Notes: a model not told the origin generated them from the sequence alone. A stretch of 64,000 bases of DNA from an uncultured Flavobacteriaceae bacterium (GCA_913062575.1 CAJXVT010000006.1:1-64000); one strand, 5' to 3'; shown: positions 26,435 to 35,474, numbered from the stretch's first letter. Made by a program: numbers and translations.

Positions 26435-27394
26435 TTAGTTAGACGAAATAATCTTCTTCATTAGATTAGTATTTGGAAAATCTATAGGAAATATCATTCC
26501 GTTTTCTGACCAGCCTTTATTTGTAATATAATTATTTTGTATTTGAGAATTCCTTAGAACACCATTCGTGAACAACGGATAGTATTTAATATCAGAACTA
26601 GAAGCAGTTAAGAAATTAATATTGAGTTTATTGTTGGCATTGGTTGGATCCTTTTTAAGAAAATCAGAAATATGACTTGTTTTTTGTGCATAATTCCAAC
26701 CATTCGGAGTTTTTTGAGTTCTTTCTGTAATGCCCGGAATTGTCACGGTATGACAATGGTTATTTAGTGGCCATGGTAGGCACACTTTATGATGTCTTGC
26801 CGGGATACCAGGAATAATTACCTTTTCATAATAGTGCATGTGTAGCTCGTAACTGTCTTGTATGTTAAAGAGATTCCAAGGATATCCACAATTAGAGGTC
26901 ACTCTATTTAGCAGTACAATTTTTCCTCTTAGATCACTCATTTCAACATCTTCAATATTTTTTTTATGATCATAAGAGCGTTCTAATGTTGCAAACTCTT
27001 CCATGTCTGCAGCATCAATTGGATATTTGGATTCTTCTGATTTGATAGACATAAATACCATTTCTGTTGGGTTTTTATCAAGAAATTGATTGATTGGAGA
27101 TAAAACGGTATGTGCAAAATCTCCTCCTACTGGTGCAGGTCCATGCATTAATATATACACCGCAGAATTTTTTATACTAAACGGCTTGGCTATATCTTTA
27201 CTTACTATTTTAGATAGGCGAATATCTAAAAAACGGATGCCTTGATTTAGTTGCTGCTCTATAGACCAATCTTGCGTCTTGGTATAAGGAACTGCTGAGT
27301 TAAAGGTTCCACTGTCGTGTGTGCCTGGTATGTTTACATTAATTATTTTTTTTGAATCTGGAATGGTAGACATCCAATTGCTTGTATTTGCCAT
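26435..27394 (-). CDS. PI-specific phospholipase C-like phosphodiesterase (X-domain)
   Basis: The 319-aa protein matches bacterial PI-PLC. It has NIPGTHDSGT with catalytic base H26, the EQQLNQGIRFLDIRL strand with Asp/Arg near residues 54-60, and the second catalytic His H84 in YILMHGPAP. The enzymes cleave phosphatidylinositol or GPI anchors by forming a cyclic inositol phosphate. The gene begins MANTSNWMST and has no recognisable signal peptide, unusual because family members are normally secreted. It is the second gene of a two-gene unit, 50 nt after a small acidic protein gene. Confidence 0.87.
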   Translation of the reverse strand: MANTSNWMSTIPDSKKIINVNIPGTHDSGTFNSAVPYTKTQDWSIEQQLNQGIRFLDIRLSKIVSKDIAKPFSIKNSAVYILMHGPAPVGGDFAHTVLSPINQFLDKNPTEMVFMSIKSEESKYPIDAADMEEFATLERSYDHKKNIEDVEMSDLRGKIVLLNRVTSNCGYPWNLFNIQDSYELHMHYYEKVIIPGIPARHHKVCLPWPLNNHCHTVTIPGITERTQKTPNGWNYAQKTSHISDFLKKDPTNANNKLNINFLTASSSDIKYYPLFTNGVLRNSQIQNNYITNKGWSENGMIFPIDFPNTNLMKKIISSN

Positions 27395-27444
27395 AACTTA
27401 TAATTTAAAAGGTTTAAAAAAAGTACTTCATTGATAATCCAATA

Positions 27445-27810
27445 TTACGAGGTAGCTTCATCAATATATAGTTCATAATCTTCACCATCGCAATCTGGGT
27501 CTATACAAAACGAAATAGCGTTTACTTGGAAATCTTCCCAATCACTAGGGTCTATCGGCCAACCACCAATTTGGTTCATGTCTGCATCAAAGACCATAAA
27601 TAAAGCGTAGTTATAACCAGAATCAACAGGACCTGCAGCAACACCTCCAAATACAGAAACACCATCTGAAAACTTCGCATAGGAAGCAGCAATATATTGG
27701 CCTTCTGTAACTCCTTCTGGTAGCGTAGATGGGTTTTGCATAATGTCTGTCCATAAATTTTTCCCATCTTTTGGGATGGTCATTGTAGCTGTAAATTGTG
27801 ATGTGCTCAT
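27445..27810 (-). CDS. Small acidic protein of unknown function, partner of PI-PLC
   Basis: The 121-aa protein starts at ATG 27810 (MSTSQF). It is rich in Gly, Asp and aromatics and predicted all-beta (QFTATMTIPKDGKN; YNYALFMVFDADMNQIGGW; a DPDCDGEDYELYID acidic end). It has two Cys and no signal peptide or membrane segment. I do not recognise a family. It is first in a transcription unit with the PI-PLC gene, which suggests a chaperone, inhibitor or co-exported partner; that is inference from position. Confidence 0.7.
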   Translation of the reverse strand: MSTSQFTATMTIPKDGKNLWTDIMQNPSTLPEGVTEGQYIAASYAKFSDGVSVFGGVAAGPVDSGYNYALFMVFDADMNQIGGWPIDPSDWEDFQVNAISFCIDPDCDGEDYELYIDEATS

Positions 27811-27833
27811 AGTTTTAAGTTTAATGATAGAAA

Positions 27834-27850
27834 TTGTGTACACAAACTTA
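27834..27850 (-). promoter_or_regulatory. Candidate operator and -7 box of the PI-PLC unit
   Basis: A perfect 12-bp palindrome TTGTGTACACAA (27834-27845) overlaps the end of TAAGTTTG (27843-27850 on the minus strand), a perfect TAnnTTTG box 33 nt before the ATG at 27810. A repressor bound there would cover the transcription start. Confidence 0.5.
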
Positions 27851-27936
27851 ATGGTTGTAAGTTGTAGATTTACAGGTATTTATACGTGAATTTTTAGCGA
27901 AATAAAAAAGGAAAGACTCGAAAGGTTGGTGCTTTT

Positions 27937-28016
27937 CGTCATTTCGAGTGCAACCAAGTAATCTCATTACTTTTAGATACTGTTAGGCTGATTACTTTAC
28001 TGTGTTCACAATGACG
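27937..28016. repeat. REP-like palindromic intergenic element
   Basis: An imperfect inverted repeat of about 80 bp. The left end CGTCATTTCGAGTGCA...AAGTAATCTCATTA is mirrored by a right end reading (in complement) CCGTCATTGTGAACACAG...AAGTAATCAG. This matches the general pattern of dispersed 'cgtcattgcgag...gaagcaatctc' palindromes in Flavobacteriaceae genomes. It overlaps the last codons and the stop of the gene at 28006-28575. Confidence 0.65.
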
Positions 28017-28575
28017 GTTTGCTTTTGTTTAAAGATTTCATACCTAGAATTAGTAGTATTACAATCAAACTAATAAAAAAAAGGCTTGTTGATATGCTTT
28101 TTACTACAGAAAAGAAACTTGTTGTTTTTATTGCTGTCTCGGTCAAGAGAGGGTAATTTTGTAATAGGATGATAATTCCGACATTTTCTACATAATCTGC
28201 TATTCCTGCAAGTACTGGTAACAGACATAGAAAAATAGATGAGGTATTTAGCTTGTTTAATTTTTTTAGAAAATATGCCAAGAGCAAAGAATACGTCAGT
28301 CCAAAAAGTAACGGATACACCATGTCTACAGGTAGTTGGGTTGTTAGATATGTTTCACGTCCAGTTTCTCCCAACGCCTTGAATAATTTGTTGACATAGC
28401 TTACGTCATATCCCATTGGCATCATGTCTAATAATTGGATTCCATTAGCGAAACTCATTGTATTGGGAATTGTAACCGTTAACATAAATACATATACTGC
28501 ATTGGTCAATATAAAAAGGACTAAAACTATTTTGCCTGAGCTGTTAGCATTTATGAATTTACTGAATTGTTTCAT
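28006..28575 (-). CDS. Four-helix membrane protein of unknown function
   Basis: The 189-aa protein has about four membrane segments (residues 16-36, 82-104, 112-130 and 150-178). It starts at ATG 28575 (MKQFSKF); an upstream in-frame codon would overlap the DUF2306 gene and add a non-native leader. The last residues (KPSL) and the stop are encoded by the REP-like element at 27937-28016. It follows the DUF2306 membrane protein gene by 46 nt on the same strand, so the two may be co-expressed. No family recognised. Confidence 0.65.
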   Translation of the reverse strand: MKQFSKFINANSSGKIVLVLFILTNAVYVFMLTVTIPNTMSFANGIQLLDMMPMGYDVSYVNKLFKALGETGRETYLTTQLPVDMVYPLLFGLTYSLLLAYFLKKLNKLNTSSIFLCLLPVLAGIADYVENVGIIILLQNYPLLTETAIKTTSFFSVVKSISTSLFFISLIVILLILGMKSLNKSKPSL

Positions 28576-28621
28576 TATTTTTAAATATCTGTTATCGTGT
28601 ATGTTTTTAATAATCAGCAAA

Positions 28622-29302
28622 CTAAACAGGAACCACTTTTGTCTTCTTTTTCCCAAACCGTTTACGAATAATTAATTGCGCAACAAACAAATTCGCAATC
28701 CAAGAAATCCAAGCATCAATAGGATATGCTTCTAAGAATTCTAATTGAAAAGCAATAATTAAAAAGGGCATCCACAATCTAAAAGTAACTCCTGTAAATG
28801 TCACTGCATAACTACGAATCATCCAACGTTCGTGTTGTTGTATGTTTTTATTTCTAATGGCTTTGTATGCAATATAAGTGCAGATAAACCAAGCAATAGA
28901 CATGCCTGCAAAACCTGTTTTGGCAATCCATCCTCCAGTTGCATAGTAAGCAGCAATTAAACCACTAACACTACTTAATAAAACAGCAATGATATATACT
29001 TTTCCAACCAACCGATGGATGTGTAATTTTTTTACTCTTAATTTTTTAAGGAATAAAGACCAACCAATCAATAGCGAGAATCCACCCAAAGAAATATGAG
29101 TGTAAAATGCAACACTCCAAAAGGTGTTTGCTAATAATTTTGGAGTTTTATGGCTCAATAAACCTTCATTATGGTTTACGTCTAAAAATGTTAATGGGTA
29201 CAAGCCAATGGCAATTGCAAGGAGAACAATCAGCACCCAAAATGAGGTATTGGTAAATTTTTTAAAAGGTGATATTGTTGGTTTTCTGGTTGCAATAGAC
29301 AT
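28622..29302 (-). CDS. DUF2306-family membrane protein
   Basis: The 226-aa protein has about six hydrophobic helices. The pattern of DUF2306 proteins is visible: a His in a helix (FYTHISLGGFSLLIGW), then HRLVGKVYI, and QQHERWMIRSYAVTFTGVTFRLWMP with the conserved His/Arg. The conserved histidines resemble haem or quinone ligands of cytochrome b561-like bundles, but no activity is known. ATG 29302 (MSIATRKP) is favoured over an upstream start. It is transcribed in the same direction as the membrane-bound AraC gene upstream. Confidence 0.8.
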   Translation of the reverse strand: MSIATRKPTISPFKKFTNTSFWVLIVLLAIAIGLYPLTFLDVNHNEGLLSHKTPKLLANTFWSVAFYTHISLGGFSLLIGWSLFLKKLRVKKLHIHRLVGKVYIIAVLLSSVSGLIAAYYATGGWIAKTGFAGMSIAWFICTYIAYKAIRNKNIQQHERWMIRSYAVTFTGVTFRLWMPFLIIAFQLEFLEAYPIDAWISWIANLFVAQLIIRKRFGKKKTKVVPV

Positions 29303-29378
29303 GTGCTTCTTGTTTATAATTATGAAGCAAACATAGCAAGACAAAAGGGTTTGAGCGTGTCAACTTGTAAGATGGCAC

Positions 29379-30458
29379 CTATTTTTGAACAGAAATAGCG
29401 TATTGAGAAGGTGTAAGACCCGCATGTTTTTTAAACGAACGATTGAAAGAAGATTTTGAGTTAAAGCCGCAATCATATGCCAATGCTAGTAAGGTGTATT
29501 GTTGGTTTGTAGGAATGGCAATCAATCGTTTAAATTCTGCTACGCGAAAGGCATTGATAAAGTCGAAAAAGTTTTTACCTTCCTTTTCGTTGATAATTTG
29601 CGATAAATAATTGGGCGAGATGTCTAATTTTTGTGCCAAGTCATTTAAAGAAAGTGTAGTTTCTGTATAATAACTTTCTTTGGTGAGTTTCTCAATTAAG
29701 TTTTTATAAAGGTCTTCTGCAGTTTCAGATGAGAGTCCAGAAGAAGCATATTTTTCTTTTTTCTCTTGGGATGGAGGCTGTTTTAACGATTTTACATTGC
29801 TAAAAATATCACGCTGTTGCACACCAAAAAAACCAATGAGAATTACAAAAATAGCAACGCCTCTAAAAATATAGAATCCGTTGTTAAAGAAAATAACAAT
29901 CACCCAAATAGCGCCAATTCCGAAAATTAATAATTTTAACCATCTTAAATTGATGTCTTCAATATCAGAAAACTGATTGCGAATGTTCTTTTTATGTTTC
30001 CACAGTAAAAAACTAGACCAGCCCACATAAACAACACCAGATGCAAAAATAAGAACGAGATTGATGAGTCCAAAGAGTTCGCTATAGCCTTTTCCTTTGT
30101 TTTCTAAAATGGTTGCTTTCTCTTCTGCCGACAATAAAAAGAAGGGCAATAAAAAGAGATAGGAGAGAAGTGCAGGGAGTAGATGCAATAATATGGTTGT
30201 TTTTTTCTTTGGAAACTGATTGGTAACCGAAGCCACATAAAAGTATAAAAACACTGCTTGTAGTAAAGGCATTGGCAAATGCATGCCAATTAAAGAAGGT
30301 GGGATTTCTCCGAAATAATTAGCATAAAACAACGATAAATGTGCAGCCATTAACAGCATCCATAATAGCAGAATAATATCTGAGTTGGATTTCTGTTTCT
30401 TATTAAAAAGCAATGCCGAAATAAATAAGGCAATACTCGCACCTGCTATGTAAATCAT
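29379..30458 (-). CDS. Membrane-bound AraC-family regulator
   Basis: The 359-aa protein has about seven hydrophobic helices in residues 1-215 and a cytoplasmic C-terminal AraC domain at about 245-355 (LSLNDLAQKLDISPNYLSQIINEKEG; LLALAYDCGFNSKSSFNRSFKKHAGLTPSQYA). This 7TM-plus-HTH type is common in Flavobacteriia and probably senses membrane or periplasmic signals. Its stop is 34 nt before the DUF2306-side gene region and its start lies 21 nt after the M1 peptidase gene on the same strand, so an operon with the peptidase is possible. Confidence 0.88.
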   Translation of the reverse strand: MIYIAGASIALFISALLFNKKQKSNSDIILLLWMLLMAAHLSLFYANYFGEIPPSLIGMHLPMPLLQAVFLYFYVASVTNQFPKKKTTILLHLLPALLSYLFLLPFFLLSAEEKATILENKGKGYSELFGLINLVLIFASGVVYVGWSSFLLWKHKKNIRNQFSDIEDINLRWLKLLIFGIGAIWVIVIFFNNGFYIFRGVAIFVILIGFFGVQQRDIFSNVKSLKQPPSQEKKEKYASSGLSSETAEDLYKNLIEKLTKESYYTETTLSLNDLAQKLDISPNYLSQIINEKEGKNFFDFINAFRVAEFKRLIAIPTNQQYTLLALAYDCGFNSKSSFNRSFKKHAGLTPSQYAISVQK

Positions 30459-30479
30459 AAGATTACCTTGTTTTAATCG

Positions 30480-32129
30480 CTATACTTTTTTACTAGTTAT
30501 ATAATAGTTTTCATCGACAATTAAAAAAGGTTTAGTCTTCGTGAAATTGTTTGGGTTTACTCCAGTAATTGTTTTCCAATTAGTTGTAGGTTTTAATAAT
30601 TGATGTTTTTCTCCAATAATTACTTTTAGTGGCATATTAAAGCCAGTAACGACATTATTCCAACGATATTTAACCTTGCCATTTTCTACTTTATATTCAA
30701 AAACAGGAATGCGAACATCTCTTAAATACTGATCAAAAATGGTTGATAAATTAATACCAGCAGTTTTAGACATATATGCTTCAATTTCTTGTGTAGTAAC
30801 TGTTTTATGGTAAAATGTTTTATTCAATCCACGTAATACTTGTCTCCAAGTTTCATCATTATCAATTACAGTTCTAATGGTGTGTAACATGTTTCCACCT
30901 TTGTTATACATATCTCCAGAGCCAGAATTGTTTACGTCATATTCTCCAATAATTGGTCTGTCATTTCTAATGCCTCTACGGTTCCCGATTACATATTCTG
31001 AAGCCGCTTTTTTTCCGTAATAATAATCAATAAACAAACTTTCAGAATAGTTGGTAAAACTTTCGTGCACCCACATGTCTGCCATGTCCTTATAGGTGAT
31101 GTTATTGGCAAACCATTCGTGACCTGCTTCATGGATAATAATAAAATCGAACTTTAATCCCCATCCAGTTCCTGAATTGTCTCTTCCTAAATAGCCTTTT
31201 TTGTATTGATTTCCGTAGGTAACAGAACTTTGGTGTTCCATACCTAAATAAGGAACTTCTACCAATTTAAAACTGTCTTCATAAAAAGGGTATTTCCCAA
31301 ACCAATGCTCAAAAGCTTTCATCATTTTTGGAGCATCTTTAAAATGTACTTTCGCTTTTTCTAAATTGTCTCTTAAGACATAGTAATCCATATCTAAAAC
31401 ACCATCTTCTCCATTAAATTTTTCTGAAAAATGAACATAATCTCCAATGTTTACGTTTATTCCGTAATTATTAATTGGGTTTTTTACTGTCCAATGATAG
31501 GTTGTTGTATTGTTATTATGTTTTTCAATTTTCTTTAGTCTTCCATTAGAAACATTCATCAAGTTTGAAGGCACACGAACGCTTATATCCATGCTCTCCA
31601 CTTCATCATACATATGGTCTTTGTTTGGCCACCAAACACTAGCTCCTAATCCTTGACAAGAAGTGGCAATAAAATGCTTTCCGTTTTTATCTTTTTTCCA
31701 AGAAAAACCACCATCCCAAGGAGCACGTTTTGCTTCTTGTGGTTTTCCTTCATAAAACACGGTTATAGAATTTGTATCACCTACTTTTTGATCTCTTAGC
31801 AAATGAATAAAATGAGCATTTCCTTCAGAAACCACTTTTAATTGTCGGTCCATTTGTTCTACTCTGGTAATCTTAAGAGGTGCTTGTAAATCTATCTGTA
31901 ATACTTTATGCGATTTTAAAACCGTATACTTTACCGTATTTTTTCCTTTGATGGTTTTTGTCTCTGGAAAAACCTCAATATCTAAATGATAATATTTTAA
32001 ATCCCACCATGCACGTTCTGGAGTTATAGAACCACGTAAGGTATCTTGGCGAGTAAAATTGTTTTTTTGAGCGTTTACAGAGATTGCAATAAAAAGAAAT
32101 GCAATACAGATTAAAAATTTGTTCTTCAT
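30480..32129 (-). CDS. Secreted M1-family aminopeptidase
   Basis: The 549-aa protein has a signal peptide ending at VNAQ (residue 21). The gluzincin zinc site is HEAGH at 333-337 with the third ligand E356 in WVHESFTNYSE. The exopeptidase motif reads GMEHQ at 296-300 (GxMEN in classical members). It is shorter than eukaryotic-type M1 enzymes because the C-terminal helical domain is reduced. It should trim N-terminal residues of peptides in the periplasm or outside. Downstream on the same strand is a membrane-bound AraC gene. Confidence 0.9.
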   Translation of the reverse strand: MKNKFLICIAFLFIAISVNAQKNNFTRQDTLRGSITPERAWWDLKYYHLDIEVFPETKTIKGKNTVKYTVLKSHKVLQIDLQAPLKITRVEQMDRQLKVVSEGNAHFIHLLRDQKVGDTNSITVFYEGKPQEAKRAPWDGGFSWKKDKNGKHFIATSCQGLGASVWWPNKDHMYDEVESMDISVRVPSNLMNVSNGRLKKIEKHNNNTTTYHWTVKNPINNYGINVNIGDYVHFSEKFNGEDGVLDMDYYVLRDNLEKAKVHFKDAPKMMKAFEHWFGKYPFYEDSFKLVEVPYLGMEHQSSVTYGNQYKKGYLGRDNSGTGWGLKFDFIIIHEAGHEWFANNITYKDMADMWVHESFTNYSESLFIDYYYGKKAASEYVIGNRRGIRNDRPIIGEYDVNNSGSGDMYNKGGNMLHTIRTVIDNDETWRQVLRGLNKTFYHKTVTTQEIEAYMSKTAGINLSTIFDQYLRDVRIPVFEYKVENGKVKYRWNNVVTGFNMPLKVIIGEKHQLLKPTTNWKTITGVNPNNFTKTKPFLIVDENYYITSKKV

Positions 32130-32153
32130 GATAGATGTAATAGTTGGCGAAAG

Positions 32154-33047
32154 TTATGGTTTTTGAATGCTATCTTCAAGCGCTTTGTCTAAAATCTTAT
32201 AAGAAAATGTAAAACCAGATTTTTCTGTTTTGTTAGATAATACTCTACTTCCTGTAGTTAAAAGGATAGCCATTTCTCCAAAAATAATTTTTAAGAAAAA
32301 AGTAGGAACTCCAATTGGAATGAATATTTTGTTTGTTTTTTTAGCAAGTATTTTTGCAAAACTAAAACTAGTTTTTGTTTCTGGAGCAACAGCATTGTAA
32401 ATACCCGTAAACGTGATATCTTCAATGGCTTTGAGATACATATTTGTCAAATCTTCAATATGAATCCAAGGAATATAATGTTTGCCAGTAGCAATTGGGG
32501 TAATCGCAATTGGCGTATTCATTTTTGACAATGCACCTCCATTTTTAGACAGTACAATTCCGACTCTGAGTATTGTGGTTGGTATATTTATGGTTTTAAA
32601 TTTTAAAGAAGAGTTTTCCCATTGTTGGCAGACACTTCCTAAGAAATCGCTAGCAGATTCGTCTGATTCTTTAAAAATACGTTCTGAAGTAATGGCTCCA
32701 TAATAGCCAACAGCAGAGGCTGCAATAAAGCCTTTAAGTGGTGTTTTTAATTTTTTGATAGTATTGAAAAGTAGCTCTGTAGTTTTTGTTCTGCTGTCAG
32801 TAATTTCTTGTTTTCGTTTTGTTGTCCAGCGTTTATCTGCAATTCCGGCACCAGCTAAATGAATGATATACTCAATATTTATAAATGCATTTTCGTCTAT
32901 TTCGTTGTTGGTGCTATTCCAGTAAAATTCATTTTTTCTTGTAGGGTTTCTAGTTAAAACTCGAACAATATAGTTTTTGTTGACTAATTTCTTTTGAAGA
33001 TATTGTCCAACCAAACCTGTTCCGCCTGTTATCAATATAGTTACCAA
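32154..33047 (-). CDS. TIGR01777-family epimerase (extended SDR)
   Basis: The 297-aa protein has the N-terminal NAD(P) motif ILITGGTGLVGQYL (GxxGxxG) and continues with the family segments EYIIHLAGAGIADKRWT, FIAASAVGYYG, QQWENSS and a C-terminal segment ending near residue 295. Members (YfcH-like) have unknown substrates. It overlaps the YdeI gene upstream by 7 nt. M28 peptidase, YdeI protein and epimerase all overlap end to end, indicating a single operon of three genes. Confidence 0.9.
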   Translation of the reverse strand: MVTILITGGTGLVGQYLQKKLVNKNYIVRVLTRNPTRKNEFYWNSTNNEIDENAFINIEYIIHLAGAGIADKRWTTKRKQEITDSRTKTTELLFNTIKKLKTPLKGFIAASAVGYYGAITSERIFKESDESASDFLGSVCQQWENSSLKFKTINIPTTILRVGIVLSKNGGALSKMNTPIAITPIATGKHYIPWIHIEDLTNMYLKAIEDITFTGIYNAVAPETKTSFSFAKILAKKTNKIFIPIGVPTFFLKIIFGEMAILLTTGSRVLSNKTEKSGFTFSYKILDKALEDSIQKP

Positions 33048-33616
33048 TCTCCTCTAGATTTTATGTTTTGCTCGCAAAGTTTCATGATTTCTAAAATACG
33101 CTTTTCTCGTGTGGCTTCTCTTTTGGCTTGGTTAACCCAATACAAATATCCTTTTTTATAAGATTTAGCAAAGCCTTGATAGTTTTTAAAAGCAATTTGA
33201 TTTTCATTAAATGCTTCTTGTAGTTCTTTAGGAATTACTAAGTTTTCTACATCATCTAAAGCAGTCCATGAACCATTTTTTTTACCAATGTTAATTTTGT
33301 CTATTCCAGATTGATGCATTAAATTATCGGTTACCAATTCTTTAATGTATCTTTTGTTTAGAGCACTCCACACACTTTTTTCTTTTCTTGGAGTGAAGGT
33401 TTGTTTTCTTTTTCCGTCACCTAAACTCTTTACGGTAGAGTCTATCCAACCAAAACACAAAGCAACTTTTACGGCTTCTTCCCAGCGCATACTTTCTTCT
33501 TTGTTTTCTACTTTATAGAACACTAAATACACACCTTTATGTTCTGAATGGTTTTCTTGAAGCCAAGTGCGCCACTCTGAATGTTTTTTAAAATATAATA
33601 AAGGTTTTTCTACCAT
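33041..33616 (-). CDS. YdeI/OmpD-associated family protein
   Basis: The 191-aa protein has the family features: FKKHSEWRTWLQENH, GVYLVFYK, MRWEEAVKVALCFGWIDS near residues 43-60, TPRKEKSVWSALNKRYI near 74-90, and a C-terminal helical YdeI segment (GYLYWVNQAKREATREKRI). Members are sometimes called bacteriocin-protection proteins but the biochemical role is unclear. It overlaps the M28 peptidase and the epimerase genes by 7 nt each. Confidence 0.87.
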   Translation of the reverse strand: MVEKPLLYFKKHSEWRTWLQENHSEHKGVYLVFYKVENKEESMRWEEAVKVALCFGWIDSTVKSLGDGKRKQTFTPRKEKSVWSALNKRYIKELVTDNLMHQSGIDKINIGKKNGSWTALDDVENLVIPKELQEAFNENQIAFKNYQGFAKSYKKGYLYWVNQAKREATREKRILEIMKLCEQNIKSRGDW

Positions 33617-34947
33617 TTTCTAACAATTTTAGAAGGGAACACCACTACACTTTCATGACCATCTTTTCCAACAGCGGCAACTCCGAAAAAGAAATTATCA
33701 ATCACAATTCCTTTTAATAAAAAACGTGAAACATCGCCAACATATCGACTGTTATCCCAAGTAGGAGAGGTTGTGTCTCTCCAATAAATTTTATAACCTA
33801 CAGCTCCATCAACTTTATCCCATTGCAATTTAGCGGATGCCTCTACGATTCCACCAATTCCAACATTTTTTGGTGATGGTGGAGCAGAAGCCAATCCAGC
33901 CATGGTAATTGCATTAACTGCAGTTAGTTTTTTAGCATATGCAAAGTTTACGTGCTCAAAAGTATCTCCATATTTAATACCGTTTTCTGTTCTAAGATCT
34001 TGATGTTGCTGTGTGTAGTTTTCATGAGCTTCCATAATTCTAATTCCAGCAAACCCTATATCATTAAAAGGTCTATGATGTCCACCACGACCAAAACGAT
34101 CTAATCGATAAATCATCATCGGATTCATTTCTGGCATATAGGTTTTTGTCATTTTATGTGTATAACGTGCTAATTGACGAGATATCCCATCTACTTCTCC
34201 ACCGTAAAAACGACGTGCTCTTCGCTGTCTTTCAGTTTCATTTGCAGGCACGGGTTCTGAGAAAATTCTAAATGCTCTATTATCAATAACACCATCAACA
34301 CCCGTAATATTTCCAATCATATCATTGTTTAAAACACCAATAATATCCCAATCATTGTCTTTTGCATATTTGGCCAATCCAGCTCCGCCAAAAAGACCTT
34401 GTTCTTCCCCAGACAATCCTACATAAATAATACTGTTTTCAAATTTGTATTTAGATAAGACTCTTGCTGCTTCAATGGTTCCTGCCATTCCAGAAGCATT
34501 GTCATTAGCCCCAGGAGCGTCAATTGTAAAATTCATTGTATTGCTTGAGCGAGAATCAATATCTCCACTCATAATAATATATCTATTTGGATATTTTGTT
34601 CCTTTCTGAATAGCAACTACATTTACAATCCAAGCATCGTGTGGTACACGTCGATTTCCTTTTTTAGTAACCAAGTCTTTTTGGTAAAAAGTAGTGATGC
34701 AGTTATTGCAATCTTTAGAGATATCATCAAATTCTGATTTTATCCAGCGGCGAGCTGCTCCAATTCCACGGGTAGTAGAAATGGTGTCACTAAAGGTATT
34801 TCTAGTTCCAAAATCGACTAATGTTTTAATGTTTTTTTTGATTCTATTTGCAGATACAGCATCAATAATATCATAGATTTTTTGATCTGTTTGAGAAAAG
34901 GAGAAAGTAATTACAAGAAGTAATGTAGCTGTTAGTAGTTTTTTCAT
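33610..34947 (-). CDS. Secreted M28-family metallopeptidase with fibronectin-like C-domain
   Basis: The 445-aa protein has a signal peptide (MKKLLTATLLLVITFSFSQ). The M28 metal site is recognisable: D149 in APGANDNASG, E181/E182 in GLSGEEQG, D209 in LNNDMIGN and H308 in IMEAHENY. The first motif, normally G-H-x-D, reads GDID at about 128-131, so the usual His ligand is Asp. A fibronectin type III-like domain follows from about residue 355. It probably acts as an aminopeptidase or carboxypeptidase in the periplasm. First gene of an overlapping three-gene unit. Confidence 0.87.
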   Translation of the reverse strand: MKKLLTATLLLVITFSFSQTDQKIYDIIDAVSANRIKKNIKTLVDFGTRNTFSDTISTTRGIGAARRWIKSEFDDISKDCNNCITTFYQKDLVTKKGNRRVPHDAWIVNVVAIQKGTKYPNRYIIMSGDIDSRSSNTMNFTIDAPGANDNASGMAGTIEAARVLSKYKFENSIIYVGLSGEEQGLFGGAGLAKYAKDNDWDIIGVLNNDMIGNITGVDGVIDNRAFRIFSEPVPANETERQRRARRFYGGEVDGISRQLARYTHKMTKTYMPEMNPMMIYRLDRFGRGGHHRPFNDIGFAGIRIMEAHENYTQQHQDLRTENGIKYGDTFEHVNFAYAKKLTAVNAITMAGLASAPPSPKNVGIGGIVEASAKLQWDKVDGAVGYKIYWRDTTSPTWDNSRYVGDVSRFLLKGIVIDNFFFGVAAVGKDGHESVVVFPSKIVRKW

Positions 34948-34979
34948 GGTGAAAATTTGAACCACTAAGGTATAAAAAT

Positions 34980-35014
34980 AAAAAAACCACTCCTGTTTAG
35001 AAGTGGTTTTTTTT
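34980..35014 (-). terminator. Intrinsic terminator of the DUF6249 gene
   Basis: The stem AAAAAACCACT / AGTGGTTTTTT has a 10-nt loop, and both sides carry A/T runs. It lies 20 nt past the stop of the 35035-35424 gene on the minus strand. Confidence 0.85.
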
Positions 35015-35034
35015 GAATTGAATTGAAAAAGAGT

Positions 35035-35424
35035 TTATGCTTCCTTGTCCATTTTTTTAGTTTGATTAAAGCCAATAAATAAAGCAGCTCCAGCAGATAA
35101 AAAGATTGATGCAGAATAGAAAACACCTTCGTCAATATAGTTGTCTGGACGATCTGCCCAAGCACCGCTATATCCAAAGTTATAACTTAAAAGTGTTCCT
35201 AATAAAATTCCAACTCCAACTCCCATTGCTAATAAAGCTACGTTTAATAAAAAAACTTGTGCAAAAGATGTCGATTTTTTTCTTCTTTCTCCTTGCATAA
35301 ATATTTTTGCGTCAACCCCTTTTTCAATTAATGCCAATCTTTCTTTGTTTCTTGTTGAAAAGAATAAATAAAAGATTCCGAAAATTGTTCCAAAGATGAC
35401 TGTTAATACTACTAATGCTTCCAT
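35035..35424 (-). CDS. DUF6249-type small membrane protein
   Basis: The 129-aa protein has three hydrophobic helices (residues 1-22, 55-82 and 100-118). Between the first two is a cytoplasmic segment FFSTRNKERLALIEKGVDAKIFM, typical of the DUF6249 family of Bacteroidota, which often sits beside ECF sigma factor genes. The function is unknown. Its promoter contains the same TGTAACC-N17-GTC element as the sigma gene, so it is likely a member of that sigma factor's regulon. Confidence 0.78.
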   Translation of the reverse strand: MEALVVLTVIFGTIFGIFYLFFSTRNKERLALIEKGVDAKIFMQGERRKKSTSFAQVFLLNVALLAMGVGVGILLGTLLSYNFGYSGAWADRPDNYIDEGVFYSASIFLSAGAALFIGFNQTKKMDKEA

Positions 35425-35474
35425 ATTGTTTATGTTTAAATTTAATGATTATTTTTAATGCGTTCATTCCATAT

